Assembly (NCBI GenBank): GCA_025210745.1
Contig: JAOARC010000018.1
Coordinates: forward strand, 1 to 61,108
Length of the DNA: 61,108 nucleotides
Direction of reading: 5' to 3'
Source: Bacteriovoracaceae bacterium
GTDB taxonomy: Bacteria; Bdellovibrionota; Bacteriovoracia; Bacteriovoracales; Bacteriovoracaceae
The notes under the pieces are model-generated. The model ran no database searches. It saw nothing but the letters and a program-made list of their open reading frames with translations, and had not been told where the DNA came from. Every line of letters begins with the position of its first letter. Within the stretch, counting starts at the first letter, position 1. This document shows positions 34,119 through 43,586 of the stretch, one piece after another. The position numbers and the translations under genes were made by a program.

Positions 34119-35707
34119 GGATTCATTAATTGCTCTATTTTTCGAGCAGCAACAGAGTCCATACAAAACCTAAGATTAGTATAATTATAATTATCAGAAC
34201 GTTTTTGTGATTTTAGATCATTGTAATTTTTAAGTGCCTGCTTGTGATCACAGATCTTAATCTTACTCCACTCTTTATTATCGCAACAGTAAGTTTTATA
34301 CTCATCACTTAAAATAACATCTTTCATAACAACTGAATAAGAACTTCTTTTGTCTTTTCTTAAATATGATAGTTTTTTTTCTATCTGAGAAATACGCTTT
34401 CCATTTTTTCCATACCTACTCTTTAAAACAAGTGCAGCTTTTTTATAATCTTTATTTTTTATAAACTTACTAAACAATGTATCATTTGCTTGAATATATT
34501 TTGACATAAAACCTTTTGTTCCATCATCTTTTCTAAGAGTTGGCTTTAAAGCTGCTTTTGCCGGCCACGAATCACATCTAAATGTCAAAATAGAACAAGA
34601 TAATTTATACCTTTTTCCTACATCTTCATACTTATTACTTACTTTTACGATAGGTTTAAACTTTACAGAAACCTTCACATATTTAGAGTTTTCTAAAGCA
34701 GGTTCATCAGTATTCATAGTTAATCTAAGATTATTTGTTCTTTCATTTCCCTCATAAGGACATGGCCCAGAAGTTCCATTGCCGTTAGTTCCCAAATAAT
34801 AAATTTTAACTTTTACACCATTATTATCTTCTTTAATTGATTCTCCATTATCTGAGACATTGAATACTACATCATCTTTAACTTTAGCCTTAATTGCATT
34901 AAGAACAGATAATGATCTTGCTTTAGATAAAGTTTTAAAGTCTCTAGAGCACAATTGCCCCTTATTTCGAAGTTGACTAGATGAGCTTTTTATTACAATA
35001 GAATCAATTGTTTCCGTTCCATCTTCTAAGCTATTAACAATGCAATCGACAAGCTTATTTAACTGGGTACTATCTTTTAACTGCGCTGAATTGTCCTTAA
35101 AACTCTCCTTAAGGTGAGCATAGCACCTAGGCTCAACAGTGTAAGGTGAAACCTTACTATAACTTTTTATCTCCCTATGATCTCCATTAGCCTTATGACA
35201 TTGATAAAAATTTTCTGACTTCATCTTATCCGTGAAGAATCCTTCAAGGTGCATTTTTATATACTCTTGCGGATTAGACTCACTAAGTCTCGTCGCTTCG
35301 ATCTGAATTCCTCTAGGGATTCCATAAGTTAAACCAGAAACTTTTAAAGCAACTCTATTGATACCTCCGCAACCATACTTTTTGCTAAAAGAGCTCATTT
35401 GTTCTTTTATATTTTGCTCTAAATCTTTACTGATTTGAACCTTATCTTTAGCTCCATAAGACAAAGCCTCCACCGCCTTAGCAATAGAAATATCACCTTT
35501 TACCTTAATAACTTTATTCATAGAATCAATACATCCATCATCACGTCCATGACATTCTTGATCATAAAGAATATCTAAAATAGAGTCATAGGTATCAATT
35601 TCATATATTTTTTTTAAATGCGCAGCCGGATCAACAAAACAATCTTTATCCGCTCCATAGCTGAAACTTAATAATATAAATATGTTAATATATAACATTA
35701 TTTTCAT
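34115..35707 (-). CDS. Exported protein of unknown function (530 aa)
   Basis: A 530-aa protein with a short signal peptide (YINIFILLSFSYG). The mature part has about 20 cysteines, including DCFVDP, CHGRDDGC and TYCCDNKEW, so disulphides are likely in the periplasm or outside. A Lys-rich central region follows. Residues about 240-310 (STSSQLRNKGQLCS and an ordered SVLNAIKAKVKDDVV) hint at an OmpA-like region, but this is not clear enough to name. A TTGAGA-N16-TATAAT promoter places the transcription start at the ATG, so the mRNA may be leaderless. Monocistronic. Confidence 0.8.
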   Translation of the reverse strand: MKIMLYINIFILLSFSYGADKDCFVDPAAHLKKIYEIDTYDSILDILYDQECHGRDDGCIDSMNKVIKVKGDISIAKAVEALSYGAKDKVQISKDLEQNIKEQMSSFSKKYGCGGINRVALKVSGLTYGIPRGIQIEATRLSESNPQEYIKMHLEGFFTDKMKSENFYQCHKANGDHREIKSYSKVSPYTVEPRCYAHLKESFKDNSAQLKDSTQLNKLVDCIVNSLEDGTETIDSIVIKSSSSQLRNKGQLCSRDFKTLSKARSLSVLNAIKAKVKDDVVFNVSDNGESIKEDNNGVKVKIYYLGTNGNGTSGPCPYEGNERTNNLRLTMNTDEPALENSKYVKVSVKFKPIVKVSNKYEDVGKRYKLSCSILTFRCDSWPAKAALKPTLRKDDGTKGFMSKYIQANDTLFSKFIKNKDYKKAALVLKSRYGKNGKRISQIEKKLSYLRKDKRSSYSVVMKDVILSDEYKTYCCDNKEWSKIKICDHKQALKNYNDLKSQKRSDNYNYTNLRFCMDSVAARKIEQLMNP

Positions 35708-35713
35708 ACAGCT

Positions 35714-35741
35714 ATTATACTACTAGTGTCCAATTTCTCAA
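35714..35741 (-). promoter_or_regulatory. Sigma-70 promoter next to the start codon of the 530-aa exported protein
   Basis: Read on the minus strand: TTGAGA, 16-nt spacer, TATAAT, then only 6 nt before the ATG. The predicted transcription start is the A of the start codon. Confidence 0.6.
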
Positions 35742-35801
35742 AGACAGAGAAATTTACTTTATTTTACTTATCAATCTTTATAATATCAAGTACTTACATA
35801 A

Positions 35802-35826
35802 AAAGGGAGTCATTCGACTCCCTTTA
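35802..35826. terminator. Intrinsic terminator downstream of nrdJ
   Basis: AAAGGGAGT pairs with ACTCCCTTT around loop CATTCG. The minus strand has CCCTTTTT after the stem, in the right sense for nrdJ; the plus strand has a weaker T-rich flank. Confidence 0.75.
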
Positions 35827-35905
35827 GTATTTTATTATGCAGGATAATAATCTTTAATGAATTTAAGCTTGTGTGTGCAGGCCTCTTTCAAAAAGATAAT
35901 TAATT

Positions 35906-38900
35906 TTATGAACATCCAGTTGTGGAACCACAAGTATCACACTTCATACAACTTCCATTTCTAAGAAGTGTGAATGATTGGCATTCAGGACAAGATTCTC
36001 CTTCATAACCTTTCATTCTGGCTTCTTGCATTTTTTTTGCCTGCGTGAACATTTCACTATCAGCTTTTTTTGTATAAACTTTTTGCGTACTAACTCTTCC
36101 ATCGGCATGAGTTGTTTGCTTTGTTTCGATCATATCTAATAGTGGTTCATCATCCTTAGACTCTCCAGAGATTTTATCACTTTCAAGATCCGTTGGTTTT
36201 ACATGAACAAGATCATGTCTTCCTAGATATCTACAAGCAAGATCTCTAAATACATAATCAATTACTGATGTTGCCATCTTTAAGTTATCATGGCCTTGAA
36301 CCATTCCATTTGGCTCAAACTTAGTAAACGTAAATGCTTCAACAAACTCTTCTAGTGGAACTCCATATTGAAGACCTAATGAAATCGCAATTGAAAAACA
36401 ATTCATTAATGATCTATAGGCAGCGCCTTCTTTATGCATATCAATGAAGATCTCCCCTAATGAATGATCATCATACTCACCTGTTCTAAGATAAACTTTG
36501 TGTCCACCGACTGAAGCTTTTTGAGTATATCCCATTCTTCTATTTGGAAGAGCTTTTCTTCTTGATACTTCTTTGTAGATAATTTTCTCAGTAATCTTTT
36601 GAGCAATTTGAGTTACTTTATCTGTTTGAGAAGTTTCATCAAAATCTTCTTCTAGTAAAGCTAGCTCATCAAAAGCTGTTGCATTAAGAGGTTGAGATAA
36701 CTTAGATCCATCTCTATAGATTGCATTTGCTTTAGTCATTAGTGACCAAGATAATCTATAAGCATTAGCAATATCACCAATAGTTGCATCACCAGCCATA
36801 TTAATTGTCTTAGAAATAGCACCTGATAGATATGGCTGACAAGCTGCCATCATTCTAATATGCCCTTCATAATTAATTAATCTTGTCCCAGTTCTTCCGC
36901 ATTTATTAGCACAGTCAAACACCGGCAGGTGTTTGATATTTAAATGAGGAGCTCCTTCTACTGTCATCGTTCCACAAATATACTCATTAGCAATTTTAAT
37001 ATCTTCATCAGTAAATCCGATTTCTTTTAAAATATTTAAAGATGGATCAGCTAATTTTTGATCATCAATTTTTAAAGTGTTTCTAATAAAATCATCTCCA
37101 AGTGCAAATCTTGAAAATGCAAAAGTAATATCAAAAGCAGACTCTAAAGAGTTCTCAACCGCCTCTATAATTTCTTTTGTAAAACCTAATGAAGTTAATT
37201 TTTCTTCATTTATTGTAGGACAACCTTTTAATGTTGCTGATCCTACAGCATATTTAATAATATCTTCAATCTGAGAATTTTTATATCCTAAATTCTTAAG
37301 GGCTAAAGGAACAGATTGATTAATAATTTTAAAGTATCCACCACCAGCTAACTTTTTAAATTTAACTAGTGCAAAGTCTGGCTCAATACCTGTTGTATCA
37401 CAATCCATAACAAGACCAATTGTTCCTGTTGGAGCGATTACCGTTGTTTGAGCATTTCTGTATCCGTATTTTTCACCAAGATCTAGCGCTTCAGTCCAAG
37501 CCTTTTTAGCTGCTTTTGTTAAGTAATCTGGAGTGATTTTGGCATCAAGAGGCTGAGGTGTAACAGTTAAACCTTCATACTCACCATTATCAGCTGCAAA
37601 TGCTGCTCTTTTATGGTTTCTAATAACCTTAAGCATTTGCTCTTTATTTGCTTCATATCTTTCAAATGCTCCATGCTCTTTAGCTAGCATTGCAGATACC
37701 TTATAAGTAGTACCACCCATAATAGCTGTTAGCGCAGCTGAAATATTTCTTCCTTCTACTGAATCATAAGGATGCCCCATAATCATTAAAAGTGCACCAA
37801 TATTTGCAAAACCAAGACCTAGTGTTCTGTACTGGTAAGATCTTAAAGCTATTTCTTCCGATGGAAATTGTGCCATTAAAACAGAGATTTCTAATACAAC
37901 AGTCCAAAGCTCACAAGCGTGAATATATTTTTGAACATCAAACATCCCTGTAACTGGATCTAAGAACTTAACTAAGTTTAATGAAGCTAGGTTACAAGCA
38001 GTATCATCTAAGAACATATACTCAGAACAAGGGTTTGAAGCATTGATCCTTCCATCATTAATACATGTATGCCATTCATTAATAGTATCATCAAACTGAA
38101 CACCAGGATCAGCTGATTGCCAAGCAGCTGTAGAGATTTTATCCCATAACTCTTTAGCACTAATTGTCTTAATTGTTTCACCAGTAGTTCTTGAAACAAG
38201 TTCCCACTGTCCATCAGTATCTAATTTTTCAAAAAACTTATTAGGAATTCTAATTGAGTTATTTGAGTTTTGTCCTGCTACAGTAGCATAAGCTTCTGAG
38301 TTCCAGTCTGTATCATATTCTTCAAATTCAATTGAAACAAAGCCTTGTTTTGCCAGATCAAGACATCTTGAAATATAGTTCATTGGAACATGATCATTAT
38401 TTGCAGATCTAATTGCTTTTCCTAAAGTCTTATTAACTTTAGCATTTGTCTTATCCTCACCTTCAAAACTATTAATTGCTTCAAAGATTGCTGTTAAATG
38501 TTTTTTACAAACTTTAGATCCAGTAACAATTGAAGCTACTTTACGCTCCTCAATTACTTTCCACTCAATAAAGTCTACAATATCTGGGTGATCAAGATCG
38601 ATACAAACCATTTTAGCAGCTCTTCTTGTTGTTCCACCAGATTTAATTGCACCAGCAGCACTATCACCAATCTTTAAAAAGCTCATTAGACCCGAAGAAG
38701 TTCCTCCTCCAGAAAGCTTTTCGCCTTGGCCTCTAATATTTGAAAAGTTTGTTCCTGTTCCAGATCCATATTTAAAAAGTCTAGCTTCACGAGACCAAAG
38801 GCTCATGATACCACCATCATTTACAAGATCATCCTTAATAGATTGAATAAAACATGCATGTGGTTGAGGACGCTCGTAAGCTGAAGTTGATTTTCTTACT

Positions 38901-39397
38901 TTTCCAGTTTTAGGATCTACATATCTATGACCTTGAGCAGATCCTTTAATTCCATATGAACTATGAAGTCCTGTATTAAACCATTGTGGTGAGTTTGGAG
39001 CGGCCATTTGATTAGCAAGCATAAACGCTAATTCATCTTCAAAAGTTTGTGCATCTTCTTTTGAATCAAAATAGTTATAGTTTTCACCCCAGTTTCTCCA
39101 ACACTTAGATAGCCTATCAAAAACTTGTCTTGAATCAGTTTCACTACCAAGGATTGGATTTCCACTATCATCTAAAAGAGTTTTTCCTTTTTCATCAAGC
39201 CCAGGAACGCCAGTTTTTCTAAAATATTTTTGTGCAATAATATCAGTTGCCACTTGAGACCAAGTATTAGGAACTGTCACTTCCATAGTTGAAGTAGATG
39301 AACCATCTACGTTTTTAATCTCACTTGTTCTTTTTTCAAACTTCATTCCAGCATATGGACTTTTAGACTTCTTAGTAAACAACCTTTTGAATTTCAC
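35906..39397 (-). CDS. nrdJ: Vitamin B12-dependent (class II) ribonucleotide reductase
   Basis: A 1163-aa class II ribonucleotide reductase that uses adenosylcobalamin instead of oxygen or an iron/manganese radical subunit. The glycine-rich [13 protein letters not shown], the active-site loop [14 protein letters not shown] (N-x-C-x-E radical pair) and [16 protein letters not shown] are visible. The C-terminal zinc-ribbon [18 protein letters not shown] with GSTTGC belongs to the large NrdJ form, whose tail cysteines help re-reduction. No beta subunit gene follows, as expected. Two NrdR boxes lie upstream. Length fits the large NrdJz type. The organism needs B12 or makes it; no cob genes in this window. 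Confidence 0.97.
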   Translation of the reverse strand: MKFKRLFTKKSKSPYAGMKFEKRTSEIKNVDGSSTSTMEVTVPNTWSQVATDIIAQKYFRKTGVPGLDEKGKTLLDDSGNPILGSETDSRQVFDRLSKCWRNWGENYNYFDSKEDAQTFEDELAFMLANQMAAPNSPQWFNTGLHSSYGIKGSAQGHRYVDPKTGKVRKSTSAYERPQPHACFIQSIKDDLVNDGGIMSLWSREARLFKYGSGTGTNFSNIRGQGEKLSGGGTSSGLMSFLKIGDSAAGAIKSGGTTRRAAKMVCIDLDHPDIVDFIEWKVIEERKVASIVTGSKVCKKHLTAIFEAINSFEGEDKTNAKVNKTLGKAIRSANNDHVPMNYISRCLDLAKQGFVSIEFEEYDTDWNSEAYATVAGQNSNNSIRIPNKFFEKLDTDGQWELVSRTTGETIKTISAKELWDKISTAAWQSADPGVQFDDTINEWHTCINDGRINASNPCSEYMFLDDTACNLASLNLVKFLDPVTGMFDVQKYIHACELWTVVLEISVLMAQFPSEEIALRSYQYRTLGLGFANIGALLMIMGHPYDSVEGRNISAALTAIMGGTTYKVSAMLAKEHGAFERYEANKEQMLKVIRNHKRAAFAADNGEYEGLTVTPQPLDAKITPDYLTKAAKKAWTEALDLGEKYGYRNAQTTVIAPTGTIGLVMDCDTTGIEPDFALVKFKKLAGGGYFKIINQSVPLALKNLGYKNSQIEDIIKYAVGSATLKGCPTINEEKLTSLGFTKEIIEAVENSLESAFDITFAFSRFALGDDFIRNTLKIDDQKLADPSLNILKEIGFTDEDIKIANEYICGTMTVEGAPHLNIKHLPVFDCANKCGRTGTRLINYEGHIRMMAACQPYLSGAISKTINMAGDATIGDIANAYRLSWSLMTKANAIYRDGSKLSQPLNATAFDELALLEEDFDETSQTDKVTQIAQKITEKIIYKEVSRRKALPNRRMGYTQKASVGGHKVYLRTGEYDDHSLGEIFIDMHKEGAAYRSLMNCFSIAISLGLQYGVPLEEFVEAFTFTKFEPNGMVQGHDNLKMATSVIDYVFRDLACRYLGRHDLVHVKPTDLESDKISGESKDDEPLLDMIETKQTTHADGRVSTQKVYTKKADSEMFTQAKKMQEARMKGYEGESCPECQSFTLLRNGSCMKCDTCGSTTGCS

Positions 39398-39464
39398 TTA
39401 GCACTCCCTCACAATTAATTAAAAACTATATATTCCATTAGAAGGCCAAAAAGTTCCTTCGTCA

Positions 39465-39480
39465 ACACAATATCTTGTGT
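39465..39480 (-). promoter_or_regulatory. NrdR box 1 upstream of nrdJ
   Basis: ACACAATATCTTGTGT is a near-perfect palindrome matching the NrdR box pattern ACAC-W-ATATAT-W-GTGT. NrdR is an ATP-cone repressor that senses dATP. Located about 70-80 bp upstream of the nrdJ start. Confidence 0.75.
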
Positions 39481-39505
39481 TTTCATGGTGTCAAAAATGT
39501 GACTA

Positions 39506-39521
39506 GTACTATATGTAGTGC
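39506..39521 (-). promoter_or_regulatory. NrdR box 2 upstream of nrdJ
   Basis: GTACTATATGTAGTGC matches the NrdR consensus at 12 of 16 positions. Its centre is 41 bp from box 1, about four helical turns, so both boxes would lie on the same face of DNA, as needed for cooperative binding. Confidence 0.65.
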
Positions 39522-39582
39522 GAATGTAAACAAAATTTAATAAATTAAATATCTAAATAGCTGAAATCTCGTTTTAAAAACG

Positions 39583-39606
39583 AAAATGGCCAGTACCATT
39601 TTTTAG
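39583..39606. terminator. Terminator-like hairpin between nrdJ control region and the lipoprotein gene
   Basis: AAAATGG pairs with CCATTTT around CCAGTA. The minus strand reads CCATTTTCGTTTTT after the stem, suited to ending the 39661 lipoprotein mRNA; the plus strand also ends in Ts. Confidence 0.5.
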
Positions 39607-39660
39607 TAAAAATAATTATTTAAAATATAAGGACCAATACTCTTGTTAGTTTGTCAGAAA

Positions 39661-40332
39661 TTAAATATTTATCTGCTCAAAAACGGTTTCTTTTTTCTGA
39701 TATTCATTTAATGAGCAGCCAAACGAAGTCTTAAGTGATCTATTGCTCACCATCCCTTTAATAAGTGAGCCCCTACTATGCTTTGAAATGCTGATGGTTT
39801 CTTCCATATAAGTTTTATATTTTCCATCGTCTTGCTTAATTGCTGTGAAAATTTTAACTATATTTGAATTATTGTCACTTGAGAGTACATAATAAGCAAT
39901 TTCATTATTTAACACTTCAAATCTATCATCTGACTCAACTAAAGAGCATAAAAAACTTGCTTTATCTGAAGTATAAACTTCTTGAAAAATATAACTTTCA
40001 TTTTCTAGTGCCAATGGATTAAATATCGTTGCCAGTGAAGACAATTTAGCAGCAATTCCTTCTAAAGTTTTAGGAGAATCGTCACTACAAGCCTTCTTTG
40101 TTCCATTAAAAACAAAGTATCCTTTTTTATATATAGAGTTATTTTTAAATGCATTATCTTTAGATATTAGATCTTGGCATAATTCACTTATAATAGCTTC
40201 TTCCCTTTTACTTATATTCTCAAGCTCATTTGCTTCAAAAACAACACCCAAAGTATTTTGACCTTGTTCAACCGCAACATCTCCACAAGAAATGAAGATT
40301 ATTGATAAAACAAAAAAAATAAAATTATGCAT
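39661..40332 (-). CDS. Putative lipoprotein (223 aa), unknown function
   Basis: A 223-aa protein with a hydrophobic leader and Cys16 in FISC, so probably lipidated. The mature domain has FEANELENISKREEAIISEL and four further Cys that may form disulphides. The sequence alternates helix and strand; no known domain is recognised. It lies 5 nt after the lipoprotein gene at 40338, so the two form an operon of lipoproteins. Signal call firm, function unknown. Confidence 0.75.
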   Translation of the reverse strand: MHNFIFFVLSIIFISCGDVAVEQGQNTLGVVFEANELENISKREEAIISELCQDLISKDNAFKNNSIYKKGYFVFNGTKKACSDDSPKTLEGIAAKLSSLATIFNPLALENESYIFQEVYTSDKASFLCSLVESDDRFEVLNNEIAYYVLSSDNNSNIVKIFTAIKQDDGKYKTYMEETISISKHSRGSLIKGMVSNRSLKTSFGCSLNEYQKKETVFEQINI

Positions 40333-40337
40333 AAAAC

Positions 40338-41135
40338 TTACCTTTTTGAAATATAATAACCTTTATTTTCCGAGTCTTTTTGTAACTCGTCAAGATAGTT
40401 GTACATCCAACCAATATTTAACTGCTTCAAAACTTCTTTTTCATAAGAGTTAATACGGCTCAAATAGGTACTTAAAATAATCATATTAGTTACAACTGGT
40501 ATCTTGGCCACTGCAGGCATTGACTTTGTTGAATAACTAAAATCTTTTTGAGAATAATAAGACACCATATTTTGAAATGCATACAATCCATCAGATCTTC
40601 CCGTCTCGCACAATAATTGTAATTCTTTTTTATTGTTTTTATTATGAAACATAAGTGCTTTTTTTACATACCGATCTGCTTTATTCCATTTATTTCTATT
40701 TTCTAAATAGCTATATAAGTCAGCTCCCCTGTAGTTTAAACCCAGAACATTCAAACTAACTAGTTCATCTTGATTCTCTTTTACTTTTGCATAGTTAACC
40801 TTATCCAATGAAGCTTGCTCATTTGATTCAACATTAAAGCTTAAAAGCTTACTATGAAATTGAGGACACGGGCCTAAAGAATCATTTACGCTAACGAGCT
40901 TATTTATCTTATAGAACTGTGAATAAAGCGATAGAAAATAACTATCCTTAGAATTTAAATTTTGAACTGACGCTATCTTTCTAAAAGTCATCTTTTTTGT
41001 AATATGCTTTTTAAAAAATATTTTTCCACTCTTTTGTGTAACAAAGTTAACCTTAGACGTTTTACGAACCACAGAGCTTGTCTGGCTACAAGAACTTATT
41101 AATAAAGTTATAAAACATGCCAATAATACTTTCAT
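40338..41135 (-). CDS. Putative lipoprotein (265 aa), unknown function
   Basis: A 265-aa lipoprotein: KVLLACFITLLISSC with lipidated Cys16. I use ATG 41135, with GGAGG 5 nt upstream. The longer ATG 41147 would put four extra residues (MEDP) in front of the signal and overlap the ribosome-binding site. The mature part is Lys/Ser/Tyr-rich and helical near the C-terminus, with a lone pair of Cys. It is the first gene of a two-gene lipoprotein operon with 39661, divergent from 41227. Confidence 0.75.
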   Translation of the reverse strand: MKVLLACFITLLISSCSQTSSVVRKTSKVNFVTQKSGKIFFKKHITKKMTFRKIASVQNLNSKDSYFLSLYSQFYKINKLVSVNDSLGPCPQFHSKLLSFNVESNEQASLDKVNYAKVKENQDELVSLNVLGLNYRGADLYSYLENRNKWNKADRYVKKALMFHNKNNKKELQLLCETGRSDGLYAFQNMVSYYSQKDFSYSTKSMPAVAKIPVVTNMIILSTYLSRINSYEKEVLKQLNIGWMYNYLDELQKDSENKGYYISKR

Positions 41136-41226
41136 AGGATCCTCCAAATTGATCTATGCTACTTTACTTATCGAACCTTTAAAGGGAGAATATTAGCAAA
41201 TATATTAAGTTTTAAAGGAGAAAGCA

Positions 41227-41598
41227 GTGAAATTCATTATAATTTCGCTTGTAGTTTCAAGTAGTTACGTTAAAGCCACAGAATGTATAAATATAAATGA
41301 CTCTTTGGATAGAGAATATTGCTTCAAAAAAAAAGTAAGAGTGCTCAAACAGAATCAAAGTAAAGAGCTTGCTCAATATAAGAATGGTATCACGCAAAAC
41401 AATAAATCTTCTCTTCTAAAAAAAACAGATCAAGAAATAAAAAACAAAATAGATCTATATAATACTTTAAAAGAAGAAATTGAAATTACAAAAGAACATA
41501 AGAAAAAAATCGCAAAATTACCTATTAAGAAAAAAGATAAAAAAAAGAAAAAAAATGATTTTTTTAAAAAACTAAAAAAGATAAAGTTAAAACTATAA
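41227..41598 (+). CDS. Small exported lysine-rich protein
   Basis: A 123-aa protein with GTG start and AAAGGAG upstream. It begins FIIISLVVSSSYVKAT, a probable signal peptide, then CININDSLDREYCF with a Cys pair. The rest is a highly charged coiled coil ending with runs of Lys (KKKDKKKKKND). Such a tail would bind nucleic acid, phospholipid or peptidoglycan, but this is a guess. It is convergent with the gene at 41600, leaving only 1 nt between the two stop codons. Confidence 0.6.
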   Translation: MKFIIISLVVSSSYVKATECININDSLDREYCFKKKVRVLKQNQSKELAQYKNGITQNNKSSLLKKTDQEIKNKIDLYNTLKEEIEITKEHKKKIAKLPIKKKDKKKKKNDFFKKLKKIKLKL

Positions 41599-41599
41599 G

Positions 41600-43024
41600 T
41601 TACTTTTGTAGTTGTTTATCTATAACTTCCAAGCTATCTACTAAGTAATTGACCAAATCTTCATCTATTTTTGAATTATATTTTATTCTAATTGTAGTTG
41701 TTGAAATATCATCTTCAGTAGAAGGTGGCACCTCAATAGGCCCATCTGCTGGTAAATGAGCTGGCACTTCTATAGGTGTAAGCGGCTCATAACTCGAACT
41801 ACCTAAACCATCAGACATTAGATATAAGACAGAGCCTCCTGCTAATGCTCCAAAGAAAATATTTCTTAAAGCTTTAGCATAATTATATCTTCCATATGGA
41901 CCTAAACGTTTTCCTATTCTATCCATATCCGTCAACAAGCGATGAAAATCCTTATCTTTGTGATTTTTTGAATATTCAAGAATTTCTTTCCAAGACTTTG
42001 AGGCAATATAATCATCTGCTCTTGCAAAATCTACAAAAAAATCTTCATCAGCTAAGTCGAGATACTCTTTTTTTGCCAAATCATAACGCTGCTTTGTTGT
42101 AAGCTTAGCATGAGAAACTTTATCTATAATATTACGATGTAACTGTATTGCTTTTTTATCATATCTTGCTTTAAAGAATCTAATCGCTTTCGTTTTTTCA
42201 AAAATACCTTTTTTAGATAAACCTTCAAAAATTGATCTTGTGAAATCTATTCGGTCAAAAATATTTCTAAAAAAGCCAAATGACTCATTAATAAATTCTT
42301 TTTTTCTTGCAATAGCAACCGACTGAGGATGAGCTTTAAAGATACTTTTAACCGTTTTTAAACTATAACGAGAATTTAGCTCATCATATAATGAATCAAG
42401 TCTTTTTTTACATTCACTTTTACACTCAAAAGAACCTTCTAATAAGTTCAATTTATTTCTGTAAAACTCATAACGATCAAAGTTATTTCCTAGCTTTCTA
42501 TAATGATATCGAAGTCTTTTGCGCATTTTTTTTGCAATACTCTTATGCCTATATCTATTCAATAAAGATGCTATATATTCCTTATTATCTTTTGTAAGAT
42601 CTGATTTTTGAATAGCTATAACTAAATCATCCTTAGAAAGATGGGCATTCATTTCCAAGACATCTAAAATACTATCATACTCTTTAATATATTTTACGCT
42701 AGATTCTACTTTTCTAAAAACAGTTCGCAGTTTATCAATCGCATTTACAGAGCTTCCTCTAAAAAGATGTCCTTCGATTGACTTAAATGTTTTAAACCAT
42801 TTTTTATGTGTATTAACTATATCGATGGGTTCCACATACCCAGGCAGTCTTTTTAATCTTTTAATAACACTAATTGCTTCTTCATAGCGATTAATCTTCT
42901 TTAAATGCTTTAAATCATTAGTATACTGCTTGTTGAAATTGCCTTTAAAATTGAAAAAGCATAAATTTGCAAAAGCATTAAAACTAAAAACTAAAATAAG
43001 TAGCATTGATGGCCAGTTTTTCAT
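41600..43024 (-). CDS. Exported helical protein of unknown function (474 aa)
   Basis: A 474-aa protein with an N-terminal signal peptide (MKNWPSMLLILVFSFNAFAN). The body (30-390) is mostly basic helical segments rich in Arg, Lys and Tyr. A hydrophobic stretch near residues 393-407 (FFGALAGGSVLYLMS) could be a membrane or barrel-interior segment, followed by a Pro-rich linker (PIEVPAHLPADGPIEVPPS). No family recognised. A sigma-28-like promoter ends 7 nt before the ATG and there is no ribosome-binding site, so the mRNA may be leaderless. Monocistronic. Confidence 0.75.
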   Translation of the reverse strand: MKNWPSMLLILVFSFNAFANLCFFNFKGNFNKQYTNDLKHLKKINRYEEAISVIKRLKRLPGYVEPIDIVNTHKKWFKTFKSIEGHLFRGSSVNAIDKLRTVFRKVESSVKYIKEYDSILDVLEMNAHLSKDDLVIAIQKSDLTKDNKEYIASLLNRYRHKSIAKKMRKRLRYHYRKLGNNFDRYEFYRNKLNLLEGSFECKSECKKRLDSLYDELNSRYSLKTVKSIFKAHPQSVAIARKKEFINESFGFFRNIFDRIDFTRSIFEGLSKKGIFEKTKAIRFFKARYDKKAIQLHRNIIDKVSHAKLTTKQRYDLAKKEYLDLADEDFFVDFARADDYIASKSWKEILEYSKNHKDKDFHRLLTDMDRIGKRLGPYGRYNYAKALRNIFFGALAGGSVLYLMSDGLGSSSYEPLTPIEVPAHLPADGPIEVPPSTEDDISTTTIRIKYNSKIDEDLVNYLVDSLEVIDKQLQK

Positions 43025-43031
43025 ACAATCT

Positions 43032-43058
43032 TTATCGGAATATTAAATCTATTACTTA
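43032..43058 (-). promoter_or_regulatory. Sigma-28 (FliA-type) promoter candidate
   Basis: On the minus strand TAAGTAAT, an 11-nt spacer, then TCCGATAA match the sigma-28 consensus TAAAGTTT-N11-GCCGATAA in spacing, in the TAA of the -35 and in 7 of 8 bases of the -10. The start codon at 43024 follows after 7 nt. Confidence 0.5.
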
Positions 43059-43071
43059 AAATAATAAACTT

Positions 43072-43527
43072 ATGAAACAATATTGGATTTTTAAAAGCGA
43101 ACCAAATGAATACAGTATATCAGATCTGGAAAAAGATGGAATTACTTGCTGGAGTGGAATAAGAAACTACCAAGCTCGAAATTACCTACGAGATGAAGTA
43201 AAAAAAAATGACTCTGTACTCTTTTACCATTCAAGCTGTAAAAATATTGGAATTTTTGGATTAGCAAAGGTATGTAAAAGTTTTTATCCAGACCCCACTC
43301 AATTTGATCCTAAAAGTGATTATTTTGACCCTAAAAGTAAGTTAGACTCTCCAAGATGGGGATGCGTTGATATAAAGTTTATCAAAAAATTAAAAGTACC
43401 TCTAAGTAAAAAATCTCTTGAACAATATAGAGAACTTCAATATTTACCTTTACTCAAAAAAGGACAAAGACTCTCCATTCTTCCTATCGAAAAAAATGAA
43501 TTTGATTTTATACTATCACTAATATAA
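43072..43527 (+). CDS. EVE-domain protein
   Basis: A 151-aa protein consisting of one EVE (PUA-related) domain. The start YWIFKSEPNEYSISDLEKDG, WSGIRNYQARNYLRDEVKKND and VLFYHSSCKNIGIFGLAKV are diagnostic. EVE domains read modified bases in DNA or RNA; eukaryotic THYN1 is a relative. No restriction or partner genes are next to it, so a defence role is not indicated. No good ribosome-binding site was seen. It ends at a strong bidirectional terminator. Confidence 0.9.
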   Translation: MKQYWIFKSEPNEYSISDLEKDGITCWSGIRNYQARNYLRDEVKKNDSVLFYHSSCKNIGIFGLAKVCKSFYPDPTQFDPKSDYFDPKSKLDSPRWGCVDIKFIKKLKVPLSKKSLEQYRELQYLPLLKKGQRLSILPIEKNEFDFILSLI

Positions 43528-43528
43528 A

Positions 43529-43560
43529 AAAGGGAGCATCATTTTAATGCTCCCTTTAAT
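43529..43560. terminator. Bidirectional intrinsic terminator
   Basis: AAAGGGAGCAT pairs with ATGCTCCCTTT around a 7-nt loop, with A- and T-rich flanks on both sides, between the convergent EVE and carboxypeptidase genes. Confidence 0.8.
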
Positions 43561-43586
43561 TATAACTTTAAATAGAAAAACGAAAA

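Noticed and set aside
39398..39660. Possible cobalamin riboswitch before nrdJ
   Set aside because: I looked for the conserved B12-box-like core in this 263-base spacer and did not see it; NrdR boxes explain control better.
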